Shown here: positions 31,860-42,200 of the stretch, in pieces
Layout of the letters: every line of letters begins with the position of its first letter
Numbering within the stretch: position 1 is the first letter of the stretch
Source of the DNA: Eumeta japonica
Taxonomy: Eukaryota; Arthropoda; Insecta; Lepidoptera; Psychidae
Assembly (NCBI GenBank): GCA_005406025.1
Contig: BGZK01000868.1
Coordinates: 62,001 to 126,000 of the forward strand
DNA: 64,000 bases
Reading direction: 5' to 3'
Notes under the pieces: generated by a model
What the model saw: the letters and a program-made list of their open reading frames with translations, nothing else
The model's database searches: none
Told to the model about the DNA's origin: nothing
Translations under genes and position numbers: made by a program

Positions 31860-32500
31860 GTGGCATAGATATCTATAATAATAATAAACTTGTAGCGTCT
31901 GTCTGTATGTCCGTCTAAACATATTTGTTTTTTTGAAATTTTGTGATTAATATATATGTTATAAATTACTGACCGCGATTCATCAAATTTAGTTATTCTC
32001 AGGGAACCCTAAAAAATGTATCATGCTCTTTAGTTGACTTCTCTTTCCATACTAGATTTCATTAAAATTGGTACATTCACAGACCCTAAGAAAGTATCAT
32101 ATACTCTTCCTTTGACCAAATGTATACATACAAAATTTTAGGAAAATCACGGATCCCTAAAATGTATTGTACATCCCTCCATTGGTACCCCCGACTGTCT
32201 TTACACTTTTATATTGAATTTTAAATTAAATTCATATATTGAAATCGGTTTAATTATAAAGGTTCTCACTCACAAAAGTGGCATTCAAAGAACTCTAAAA
32301 CTCTTCACAAATTTTTATCATAGACAGTGTTCTCCGACGATTGAGCCCATGTGGGTATAGAATGAATTCTTACATCACTTATATCAGCTGTTGACATGTG
32401 TCCATCATGATACCGATTTCTTCTTTTGCCCTCGATTATTACAGTTCCAGTTCTGGTCTCGATCCTAGTTCCACCTTTCACTTTCACTAACTTGATTCAA
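31860..32500. repeat. decayed Helitron-like or dispersed repeat
   Basis: Contains GTAGCGTCTGTCTGTATGTC followed by several variants of 'catac.aaaattt...aaaatcg' and a block of 'TTCCAGTTCTGGTCTCGATC' style sequence. The same style appears at 36470-36910 and 44330-44640. Family not established. Confidence 0.4.
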
Positions 32501-33990
32501 TTCAGAAAGTTATTTTATTAGTAAGTACATGTTTTTCAATTTTCATGCAGGAATCCTAACTTTTCAGAATAATAAGTACCTAAATATAACACAATAAGCT
32601 CCTCTACCTTCGAGTGAAAATCTCACCATGATCAATTCTGTTGTTCTGAAGACACCCAGGATAAACAAATAGGCAGTCAGATAGACAGAATATTTTAAAG
32701 ATTGTTTGGATGCTTGATACGTATAATAACCTTAAAGTTAATAAAACTTAAGTTGTTTTGAAATCACATACACTTAATTTATTTATGTCTATAGATTTAT
32801 ATATAATATGCTCTTTACAATGGGAATCCAATAATTACTATTGCTATGATTTTTTCACTATAATAATTGACGAAATATGTACATTATGGCACTTTCTGTA
32901 TTTGTTCCTCTTACTATTTTGTTGAATTCTGAAACACAAATTTCCCTCTTTCAATTACGTAACAATAGTAGCACTGGCCACTTATTTCTGTTCGTGAATG
33001 TAAGACAATTATGTCAGTTGTTAGTCGACATAAAACTTCACGGATGTGCAGTGGCCAAAAGATGGAACTATCTATAGTCGTCTGAGTTTGTACCTGTATA
33101 GAAAAAATTTGGCATTTAGGAAGTTGACCTTGTGACAATATAGTTGCCTTAAGAGTAAGTTTTTAAAATAATCATAATGGGAGAAAACAAACCAGTAATA
33201 ATATTTTGTACAAATGAAGGAATGAGTAGAAAATAATTAAAGTAAGGTACGGAAAGAGCCTAGTGCAATTTTTATTTACATTTTCAAAATTTGTATAAAT
33301 GAACACGATAATGATTTTGATTTAAAAAAATATAAAACCAGCATATGCATAAGTAGATTTGTACATCAAAAATCTCCTTCTCCTTAGTTCTCTAACATAA
33401 ATGGTGAAGTGCCCCTTCCATCATACGTGAACTAGAAACGTAATGCATGTAAAATGTTTACATACCCATACTTTATGTCAGTTCACCTAAATGTATAGTT
33501 TATATGCAAGCTCGTTGATTTCTAGTGCTTAAAAATTGAGGCTTTTTTAATATGGCACCAATTTGATCATAAAACTTAATGGATGTCAGTATAGCAAGAG
33601 ATAGGCAAAAGCCATAACATATGGAAAAATCTGATCTCTACCTACCGTACTGGGATATAGACATGAGTTTGTAATATAAATAACTCTCTGAACCATCCCT
33701 TGAATGGCTAGCATGGCCCAATTGTTAAATTTCCGGATGGCATAATTGGTAACCAGTAATGATCTATTAAGATTTCTTATTATGATCACTTTATCACCAT
33801 AAAATTATCATTTTAAGAACTAGTTGTAAATTTAAAAGTAGGTATGATATATGTAAATTGATTCTATTAAGTTTCTCATATGGTTAGCTATAAAAGAACT
33901 GGTATTATGATTAAACACAAGAGATTAAAATTTTTAAAATAAATTGATTTGTTTACAAGGTGTTTAAGAAAAAATCTAATTAAAATACAT
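32501..33990. other. intergenic, nothing recognised
   Basis: AT-rich; short open stretches have no recognisable similarity. It is the downstream flank of the minus-strand gene trio. Confidence 0.5.
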
Positions 33991-33996
33991 AATACT

Positions 33997-34002
33997 TTTA
34001 TT
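33997..34002 (-). terminator. poly(A) signal of the METTL23-SLIRP-ACBD6 unit
   Basis: AATAAA on the minus strand, 83 bp past the ACBD6 stop. No AATAAA lies in the 25-bp or 3-bp gaps upstream, so this is the only evident 3'-end signal for all three genes. Confidence 0.7.
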
Positions 34003-34084
34003 CTATGTAAAACTACATTTTTCCCATCTATCTAATTAAATAAAATGGTATAAGCAACTCAATACAGACAAATTAACTAATCTC

Positions 34085-34855
34085 TTAACTTATATGGCTC
34101 CTGAGCAAATCCCGAACGTCCTCGTCAGTTGCTAAGTCTAAAGGTGTGCAATCTTCAGCATCTTTTACTAAAGGATCAGCACCAGCTTCAAGAAGTATTT
34201 TTGTAGCAGCCATATGTCCACATGCTGCAGCATAATGTAAGGCTGTTTGTCCTCCATCATCAACAACAGCAACAGAAATCCCTCCTTCTATTGCCGATCT
34301 AAGAGCATTAACGGCATTACGATCGGCAGCCCAATGAAGAGCTGTTAAACCATTAGCATCTGATGAATTTTTTAGATTGGGCTCTTGCTTTAGTAATTCT
34401 GCAACCCGATTTCCATAGTCTTCCCTTGCAGCATCAATCAATGACAAATCTTCAAGTTTAATTTCAGCTTCTTGTGGACGTAGAAGAGATGAAACAGTGA
34501 CCCAAGTCTCACCTTTACTTCTTTGTACTTTATCGATAGGGATAAAATCAGGATCGAGTTTTCTGACCAAAGTCACATATTTTTGCTGTGCTTCTTCTTT
34601 TGGCATATCATGCAATGCATGCCATGCATCCCACTTTTTGCGGCCGCGACCATCCAACCAACCTGGTTTTGGAGTATTACATTGACCTTCAGTGCCTTGC
34701 TTATAAAAGCCATATAACTCTAACAACTGATTATTGTTCAACCTATCAGTGATTTTTCTGATGTGATTAGAAGCTTGAATAAACAAATCGTCAAAAGTAC
34801 TAGACTCATCTTCTGAGAAATCTGAATCAGGATACTGTGATATTGCCTCTGCCAT
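34085..34855 (-). CDS. ACBD6: acyl-CoA-binding domain-containing protein 6 (ACBD6), intronless
   Basis: 256 codons without intron (human about 282). Residues 21-105 form an acyl-CoA-binding domain: 'LLELYGFYKQGTEGQCN', 'PGWLDGRGRKKWDAWHAL' with the Tyr/Lys/Trp positions that bind the CoA moiety. Residues about 167-250 are two ankyrin repeats ('NGLTALHWAADRNA', 'GGQTALHYAAACGHMAATK') and a partial third ('DCTPLDLA'). The N-terminus is acidic and serine-rich. ACB plus C-terminal ankyrin repeats is diagnostic of ACBD6, which binds long-chain acyl-CoAs and is linked to protein N-myristoylation. It is the third gene of a tight trio: its ATG lies 25 bp after the SLIRP stop, and it is followed by the only poly(A) signal. 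Start chosen as the first ATG, just before the acidic leader. Confidence 0.95.
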   Translation of the reverse strand: MAEAISQYPDSDFSEDESSTFDDLFIQASNHIRKITDRLNNNQLLELYGFYKQGTEGQCNTPKPGWLDGRGRKKWDAWHALHDMPKEEAQQKYVTLVRKLDPDFIPIDKVQRSKGETWVTVSSLLRPQEAEIKLEDLSLIDAAREDYGNRVAELLKQEPNLKNSSDANGLTALHWAADRNAVNALRSAIEGGISVAVVDDGGQTALHYAAACGHMAATKILLEAGADPLVKDAEDCTPLDLATDEDVRDLLRSHIS

Positions 34856-34880
34856 AATCTAATACTAACAATCAAAATAT

Positions 34881-35138
34881 TTATGAAAATTGTGGCTGTA
34901 CATTTACATTAATTCCTTCAATGGCATGCTGCTGTTTGTTAGTAGCATCTGCTGCTGCTGATAAATTAGCAAATTCTACAAATCCATATCCTTTGCTCAT
35001 ACCAGTCGATTTATCAAACACTACTCTTGCACTTTGTACTGGCCCAAATTGAGCAAAATACTCTCTGAGTTGACGATGCCCTATCGTCCACGGCAAATTG
35101 CCTACATACAGGCGAGCAGTACGTGTTGCACTAGCCAT
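34881..35138 (-). CDS. SLIRP: SRA stem-loop-interacting RNA-binding protein (SLIRP), intronless
   Basis: 85 codons made almost entirely of one RRM: RNP2 'LYVGNL' at residues 10-15 and RNP1 'KGYGFVEF' at 49-56. The surrounding text ('LREYFAQFGPV', 'FDKSTG', 'NKQQHAIEGINVNVQ') resembles human SLIRP ('LKEHFAQFG', 'FDKETG', 'QQENHIIDGVKVQV'). SLIRP partners LRPPRC in mitochondria to stabilise mRNAs of respiratory-chain subunits. The first eight residues are small or basic (MASATRTAR) and could be a minimal targeting sequence; the canonical presequence is short. It starts 3 bp after the METTL23 stop (TAG-GGT-ATG) and ends 25 bp before ACBD6, so independent promoter and poly(A) sites look unlikely. 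Another small RRM protein is the alternative, but position and C-terminal text favour SLIRP. Confidence 0.86.
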   Translation of the reverse strand: MASATRTARLYVGNLPWTIGHRQLREYFAQFGPVQSARVVFDKSTGMSKGYGFVEFANLSAAADATNKQQHAIEGINVNVQPQFS

Positions 35139-35141
35139 ACC

Positions 35142-35837
35142 CTACTCAGAAGATATTTCGAGAATGTGCAGAGACCGTTCTCCAATTAGCGCCCGAAAAT
35201 CAACTCCTGTACTTTCAGATAAGGAATCCAAATCTAAAATGGCACCTTTAAGACCCCACTTTTTAAGTAGAGCCTCGATAGACCAATCACCACTGCGTTC
35301 TTGATAAGCGCAAAGTAATTTAGAATCACTTCCTTCTATGAGGTAAGCAACAGTTGCAAGGACGTCTTCGAACTGAGTTGGTTCATAAAAGCAATCTGAA
35401 GCGATCACCAAGTCAAGCGGCCGAAGTGCATGAAAATCGGCTAAAAATAAACCCCAACTGAGTCCGATTAACTGAACGTCTCTCCCGGGAATAAGGCCGT
35501 TAGCTTCACAGCACGCTGAGAGATGTTGTAAAGACCGTGGAAGAGCGACGGAATCGGAAAGCGTTACGTGTGCACCACACTTGGCTGCTAATATACCGGG
35601 TAGCGCAGTTCCGCAACCTAATTCAAGCACTCTTAGCCCGTGAAGATGCCGCCGCTGGGTCCACAGATACCAGGCTAAAAGAGGTGCGGAAGGCCACGTG
35701 TAGAACGAGTAACCCGCCGATAAAAGTTCTGGTATTACAACCTCGAGATATTCACCACGAGTTTCGCCGTTACTACTTGATTTTCCACGAAAAACGAACT
35801 TTTTTACTTGACCGTTTCCAGGACAACCATCATTCAT
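35142..35837 (-). CDS. METTL23: methyltransferase-like protein 23 (METTL23), intronless
   Basis: 231 codons, one exon. A class I SAM-dependent methyltransferase of the METTL21/23 family: 'YTWPSAPLLAWYLW' at about 46-59, motif I 'VLELGCGTALPGILAAKCGA' at 70-89, 'VTLSD' at 91-95 (acidic residue contacting the ribose), 'LSWG' at 126-129, and 'LDLVIASDCFYEPTQFEDVL' at 141-160. The C-terminal half ('AYQERSGDWSIEALLKKWGL') follows human METTL23 ('TYQVRSADWSLEALLYKW') closely. METTL23 has been reported as a protein arginine methyltransferase acting on histone H3 and in neurodevelopment. The ATG overlaps the end of a two-codon upstream ORF. It is first in the head-to-tail trio with SLIRP and ACBD6. 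Confidence 0.94.
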   Translation of the reverse strand: MNDGCPGNGQVKKFVFRGKSSSNGETRGEYLEVVIPELLSAGYSFYTWPSAPLLAWYLWTQRRHLHGLRVLELGCGTALPGILAAKCGAHVTLSDSVALPRSLQHLSACCEANGLIPGRDVQLIGLSWGLFLADFHALRPLDLVIASDCFYEPTQFEDVLATVAYLIEGSDSKLLCAYQERSGDWSIEALLKKWGLKGAILDLDSLSESTGVDFRALIGERSLHILEISSE

Positions 35838-35842
35838 TTCAT
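35834..35842 (-). promoter_or_regulatory. minimal uORF overlapping the METTL23 start
   Basis: On the minus strand ATG AAA TGA (35842-35834) overlaps the METTL23 ATG (35837-35835): the A of the last AAA codon and the TG of the stop form the METTL23 start codon. Scanning ribosomes would meet the two-codon ORF first, if the transcript starts upstream. Confidence 0.5.
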
Positions 35843-35879
35843 TTCTATTTATGCTTAACTACTGATTACCGTATCTAAA

Positions 35880-36469
35880 GCCTAAATTAACCCTTACGTA
35901 CGAACATTCCCAATGTTAACTTTTTTTTTAAATATAGATTTATATGGATACATGTCCTATAACCTGAATTTGTAATAAATAATTTTGTACTTAGTAATTA
36001 CTTATTTATTACTTTTTTCTTCAAAATAGTACAAAATTCACTTTTAGTATAAAAAAATACTTAGAAATAAAAAAAAAGAATTTTCAGTTTTTGCAGCCAC
36101 TTATCTATCTTTAATAACAATGAATAATTTGTATTACATATTATTAATGTGTTAATATTATTTGATTTTAACTTTGTATTCTTTTCTTAATAATTCTATT
36201 GTATTATACACACTTAATGCCATCGCTTTTTTTTTTGCTTTTTCATGACAGACAACGCCTTTTAATAATTTTTTTTTCTAATTTTGTAATTTTGTAAAGA
36301 ACAATCCAAATTTGATCCATACTACAAAAGATTATGCAAATGATTCGCGTTCGTTGTGTCCCCGCCGTTTTACCGTAAAGAGTAGTTAAATATTTATTGT
36401 AAATTAAATGAATTAATTTCAAGAAAAAGTTATTTTGGTTAGATTTTAAAGTAAATTTTATTTGTTTTT
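35880..36469. other. AT-rich intergenic upstream of METTL23
   Basis: Very AT-rich. The promoter of the trio should lie at the left edge (35840-35950); no clear TATA or initiator motif could be assigned. Confidence 0.45.
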
Positions 36470-36910
36470 ATATAATACTAGGTTTCACTCCTGGCTCCGC
36501 CTGCATGGATATTAAATTATTTTTTTAATCAATCGATCTCGTTGTCCATGATCTAGATATTATTGCTTCTTTCGATTTCAATCCTCGCGCCGTTTTTATT
36601 CTATTCTCATCCTAATCTAGATTCCAGTACTGTTTCAAATATACTTAAGTCATCCACGGCTGTGCCTGCGAGAAGATACAACATTTTTTTTCATCTTTTA
36701 TATTGATCGATAGCGTTATCAATCGTGATCTTGATTTGGATCCCATTCTCGATGACCCATGAAAAAACCCATGTTCTTTCACCGAAAACAAATAAATATT
36801 GACATTTTTTTTGTTATGAAGGAATCTCACTTTGATCCCGATCCCGGTCCTGCTCTCGATTTCAATTCTGAAATTGCTGCGACCAATAACCAATGGGTAT
36901 AAGTAAAGAA
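36470..36910. repeat. dispersed repeat with 'GATCCCGATCCCGGTCC' text
   Basis: Starts near ACTAGGTTTCACTCCTGGCT and contains repeated 'cgat/cccg' wording (TTGATCCCGATCCCGGTCCT near 36832). Similar style at 32380-32490 and 44460-44570. The left edge could be an inverted Helitron 3' end (ACTAG...), but the hairpin is not recognisable. Confidence 0.4.
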
Positions 36911-37659
36911 TTCATACACAATCAAACAAGCGAAGCCACAAAAAAAAGTTAATATCTTTGTAAGTTATAGACTGTATGTTATAAATACGACTAGTACTGT
37001 GCAACTTAAATTATTGTAAAATTTCAGATAATTCTGTTCAACTGTTAAATTGTAATGAAGTAGCCAACGTCCGAACAACCAATAATATAAACTATCACAT
37101 TTATAATATGTATTTATGGAATTTGCATATAAGATATTACATTACATATTATTTTAATATGTATAAATGCATATGTATAATAAATAGATAAATATGCATG
37201 AATGTATCTATATAATATGTATGTTAAACACATGCGGGATATGTTGGTATCATAGATAAGACAATGCGACTCGACTGTCAGGAAGTAAATTTTAATATTC
37301 ATCATAGCTTATAATGCACCATTTACTTTATTTCCCGCATTTACTTTCCTATCAATATCTTTATCATGAATACTGTAATTTTTAAAACTACCCAAGTAGA
37401 CAAACTATTTTGTCTACTCATGTCCTCGCTTTTTGTACATGTATCACATTCAATCATGTTTTCGCTTGTTTTATATACCACGACTTTATTTAATTTACTA
37501 GAAAAGTTATGAAAATAAATGTCTTGCTGACGTAACTTTTCTTATAATACAATCATTCATTTTAATTAACATCAACTGGAACTAACAAGTCGATGCCACG
37601 AGAATCGATTGGTCTTTAACGTTTAAAAGGTATTAGACATATAGCACACCCACTTTTAG
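36911..37659. other. intergenic, nothing recognised
   Basis: AT-rich, no repeat structure or coding similarity noted. Confidence 0.45.
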
Positions 37660-37990
37660 TTCATAGTCATACTCTAATACAACTATCCTTGAATGTGTTG
37701 AATGGGTAAGAAGTGACATTAGCCAGTTTGGCACTCTATAGGTGTCAAATCAGTTAATGTATTCCCTAGGAGTAAAAATACCCTGAGGTATGCCTCATTT
37801 ATCCTGAAGCAAACATCAGAATTCATATAGTCATACTATTTATATAACTATTCTTGAATAACTTAAATGCCTATGAAGTGATATTAGCCAATTTGACTCC
37901 ATAGGTGTCAAATCAGTCAATGTATGCCTTCAAAGTAAAGATACCCCAAAGAGTACCCCATTTGTCCTGATACAGACACCGATGACTCTA
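37660..37990. repeat. two ~160-bp imperfect direct tandem copies
   Basis: Copy 1 at 37660-37815 and copy 2 at about 37822-37990 share TAGTCATACT, 'AACTATCCTTGAAT'/'AACTATTCTTGAAT', 'GTGACATTAGCCAGTTTG'/'GTGATATTAGCCAATTTG', TAGGTGTCAAATCAGT and 'TATCCTGA'/'TGTCCTGA' in the same order. Non-coding tandem duplication with substantial divergence. Confidence 0.85.
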
Positions 37991-39207
37991 GACTGCAATA
38001 CCAATCCACAACCACAAAATATGTAACTTAAGTAGATTCTTTGATTTTAATTTGAGAAATCACATCAGCTTTAACTCCAAAAATATGCATAAATAAGAAA
38101 CGATTCATAAATTACGTAAACGGTGAGGGTTAGGTAGGGGGCTTGTACATGTATGATTTTTTTTCTTAGGTGGGTTAAATTACAAATATAGATTGAAAGG
38201 GCCCGTTCCACGCGGCTGGGCAATATTGAAAAAACTGGTCAAAATTCATAAAAAAACTTCATAGCTCTAATTGCAAAATTTAAAAAAGGGAAAACATTAA
38301 ACGTGTTCTCCAGATGAAGTCAAGAAATTACACGTCATATTAAGAATAATGTTGAAGCTTTTGAATGGATGGACATCGAGGCTTTGGAACCAACGCATAT
38401 TAGAGCTATTCCAGTACCTAACCCAATCGCTAAGTGATTTTGGAACTTATAAACTGATCAAAATATACTATAGAGGTCTAAATAAAACGATTTTTACCAA
38501 AATATTAAATTTATCATGTTTATCGCATTGTTACCACGATTTCTTTATAATTATCAAACTATTTATTATACATAAGATAGTGGAGGGAAGAGGTCAATCA
38601 ACTCCTGTAATGCTATAAACAACGATCCCGTAAGTCCCTTACACTTCATTGCACAAATTCAAATTGAACATCAGTCAATAGATGCAAATAAAGCTTTTCT
38701 TTTATAAGTACAAATTTTGACAATTAATTATAGTGCATTAGCTGTAGTTACGTGCTGATTATAAGTTAGTATCATCAAATTAGACAGAATATTCTTTTTT
38801 CGTTTGTGTATATAAGTGGGTTGTGGTATTATGTCTATAAAATTCGTATTTGTTTCAGAAGTTGATGAAACATTTTAAGTTAGTTTAGTTTAATTTAAGT
38901 TATATCTAGATTATCATTTTATGTTTAACTCGTTTCTGTACAACTTATGGATTAGTCAGTTTTACGAAATTAGAGATAGAACAAAAAAACGTTTATACAT
39001 ATGGTGATAGTAAAAGTTAATTGGTATTTGATTGCACATCACTATATTCCTTGGCACTGTATCAATCATTAACTGAATGTCAACCATATACCATATCGCT
39101 ACTTTCAACTTTCAAACTTTCGCAGTACAACAGCGTAGTGTATTGCTGCTACGTCTGATTTCTTGTTTTTATTTATTTATATTAATAAAAAATTTCTTAT
39201 CATCACA
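37991..39207. other. upstream region of the first thiolase gene
   Basis: AT-rich. Contains a patch near 38095-38215 (CATAAATTACGTAAACGGTG, GGGCCCGTTCCACGCGG) that looks repeat-derived. No defined promoter motif. The proximal 150 bp before 39208 should hold the ACAA2 promoter and 5' UTR. Confidence 0.45.
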
Positions 39208-42200
39208 ATGTCGACTGCAGTAAAAGGTAGGTAATAAAATTGTTTTCTGATCTTATGATTAGTATGATTACTACAAGTCTAATGGGAAAATAAGAGACTT
39301 TATCTGTCGTAATTTTCTGGGGTCAAATTCCAAATTATTTAACTATGTTAATATTTTTATTTTATCAAGTATAAATACAATAAATATAATAGTTTTGATT
39401 TTAATGGACCTTTTCACGTATGAAATGTATGTTTTTTAAATGTTTTAATATATATTTGTATACTTATTGTTTACTTTTCTTGTAAATGACTGTCGATGTA
39501 AAAAATATTTTTAAGTAATACTTTTGATACAGTACTGATTTAGTGTATCTATTCAAAAACAATTTAAATACTTCATTAAAAGTGTTAAAATAGTTTTTGC
39601 TTATTTTCTGTATCTATTATTCTCATGCTCATTTACGCATGAGATAATTGATATAATTTTGCAATAAACACTTTGAACATTATTGCAGTTTTGAAATACA
39701 CAAAATGAAAGATTTTAGAAAACTTTGAATAAGCTGGAACCAATTTCAGACATTTTAATGGATGTGTGGGTAAAATTTAAAAAATAATAAATGCGTACTT
39801 ATTTTAAAACTAAGATAAAATGTATAGATGAAAACACTGAATGTTCTTTTTTGTAATCCAATTACATAAATAAATAAGAATTTGAATGTGAACATTAATA
39901 AAAGGTATAAAATTAATAAGGGAAAGTGTTGTATTTTTTTCTAGTGTAAAATAACTGAGTAATACTATATTATCATTAAAATAGGAATGTATAGAATTAT
40001 AAGTACATGGACAAAATTGCCAAATGGCTTACAATATAATGGCTTCATACAAGGCATGGCACAGAAAATCAACTTGGTATTTGTAATCATTATAAGTTTT
40101 AAAGAAATCATTTATGTTGCTTATTTGCTCGTATTGTTTCTTTTTCTGGCACCAACAATTTCAGCTAAAAAGTTTAATATTTTCAGTAAGTTATAGTCTT
40201 TTCGTGCTGGGTAACATCAGATTATGTAAATTAATTTCTTTATATTAAGTCAAATTGAAATATATTATTTTGTTTTGATGATAATTTTGGATTGGAATTG
40301 GAATATCATTATATATTATTTCTTTAAGGTGTTTTTTTGTTGGTATGAAATATCTCCCTAGATATATTATCAAAGTTATTGTTTGATATTTCATTTTAAA
40401 GATTATTTTCCTCTCTAATGATGAAAAATAAGTTCAGAGAAATTTTAGTTTATTTCCATTAAATAATTGCAATTTTAATATTTATTTTTTAAAATTACCA
40501 ATTTAAAAAGTTTATTTATAGACATATGTTTGTATCTTTATATATTATTTCTCTTAGGTGTTTTTTGTTGGTATGAAAGATCTGAATACAAAAAATAAAG
40601 ATATAAAAAATGTGTCTATAATAGTGTGTATAATCTTAATATAAGACTAATTTTGTTATTATTGTTTAGAATAAAATATTTAAAATTAATGAATATTTAC
40701 ATGTACTTATTTCTACTTTATTATATTATGTAACTAACCATTACCAACCAAAGTATTCGCATGGGTCACCTAGTTTTATTCAATTATATTAATCATTTAA
40801 AACTTATTAAAAACATTTTTTCAATGGTATAATGTTTACGATCATGCTCTGCATAAACTCTGTCATTGTGCTAATCAGACAGTCATTTTGTTCTTTTATA
40901 CAAAATGAGAATGCTTAAAGACAATCATTAATTTTAATCGAATAAACGTTTGTCTCATGTGAGAATCAAACCCATGCCCCAGTGCAATAAGTAGGGTTAT
41001 TGTGCCATTAAGGCAGTATTTTATTCTTTTATACAAATAAAAATGCTTGAAAGATTTCTGTAAGGGCATTTCATCAAACAGTACTTGTGCTTGATAATAA
41101 GCTTAATTGGATAGAGATACTTCTCTCTATCCAATTAAGCTCATATTTTCAATTATAATGGAAATCTCATTAGTTACAGATCAATTTAGAGAAATATTTA
41201 TTATTTTGAAATAGGTGTATTCATTGTTGGCGCCAAACGCACTCCGTTTGGAACTTTCGGAGGTGTCTTCAAGAACACTTCAGCGACTGATTTGCAGACG
41301 GTAGCTGCAGTGGCTGCACTCAAAGAAGCTGGAGTAAATCCTGAGAAAGTGGACACCATAAATGTGGGGCAAGTCATGTCTGTGAGTATGTTATATAAAT
41401 TCTTTTATATGCAAAGGAAGCATTTAATTCTGGGCTTGATCTTTTTACATCTTATCAAAATTAATGGGATTCCTAAATAAATACACAAAATTTTATTTAT
41501 TATACTTGTGCAAAAATATTTCTTATTACAATTTAGTATGATTCCCTAATTTATAAAGAAAAATAACTTTGAAACATATTTATATCAAAGTTGTTGACAT
41601 ATATCTGTCAATCATGATAGAATGTGCTGGTTAAAATAAATAAACTCAACAACACCAGATTGTGAGAATTCATACTAAAACTTGTACTAAAATTAATAAC
41701 CTAATCTAACTGAAGATGTCATACTTCATAATACTCATTCAATAAACAACATAAAAAAATTAACTAAACTCTTATCATTTTATAATTATATTTTTCACTT
41801 ACCATAATGTACTAATCAACTTTTTTTTTAAATAAACCATTACATGTGTTAATAAATTTTATTATTCTGTCATTTGTAAGTAAAACAATATTTTTAATTT
41901 TAAATATTTAAATTAAGCTTTTCTTTACACATACACCTTTACAAATGGGACTCATTGGGTGTATATATCGTATCTTTATTGAGAGATGTTTTAATATATT
42001 GGGACCTTGAATAAATTCTCGCTGTTTTTTCAAAGATAGCAGTAGCAGTACCCCGTTCGTGGAATTTCGAATGGTAACACACATGCAAGGCAGTAGTGTA
42101 TCTAACCTTAAATTTCAGTGTATGGTAGTTCACTTTAGTGTAAACAAAGTAATTTTTTTCTTAGTTCTGAAAATTTCTACTTTTGTGCCAAATAAAGTGT

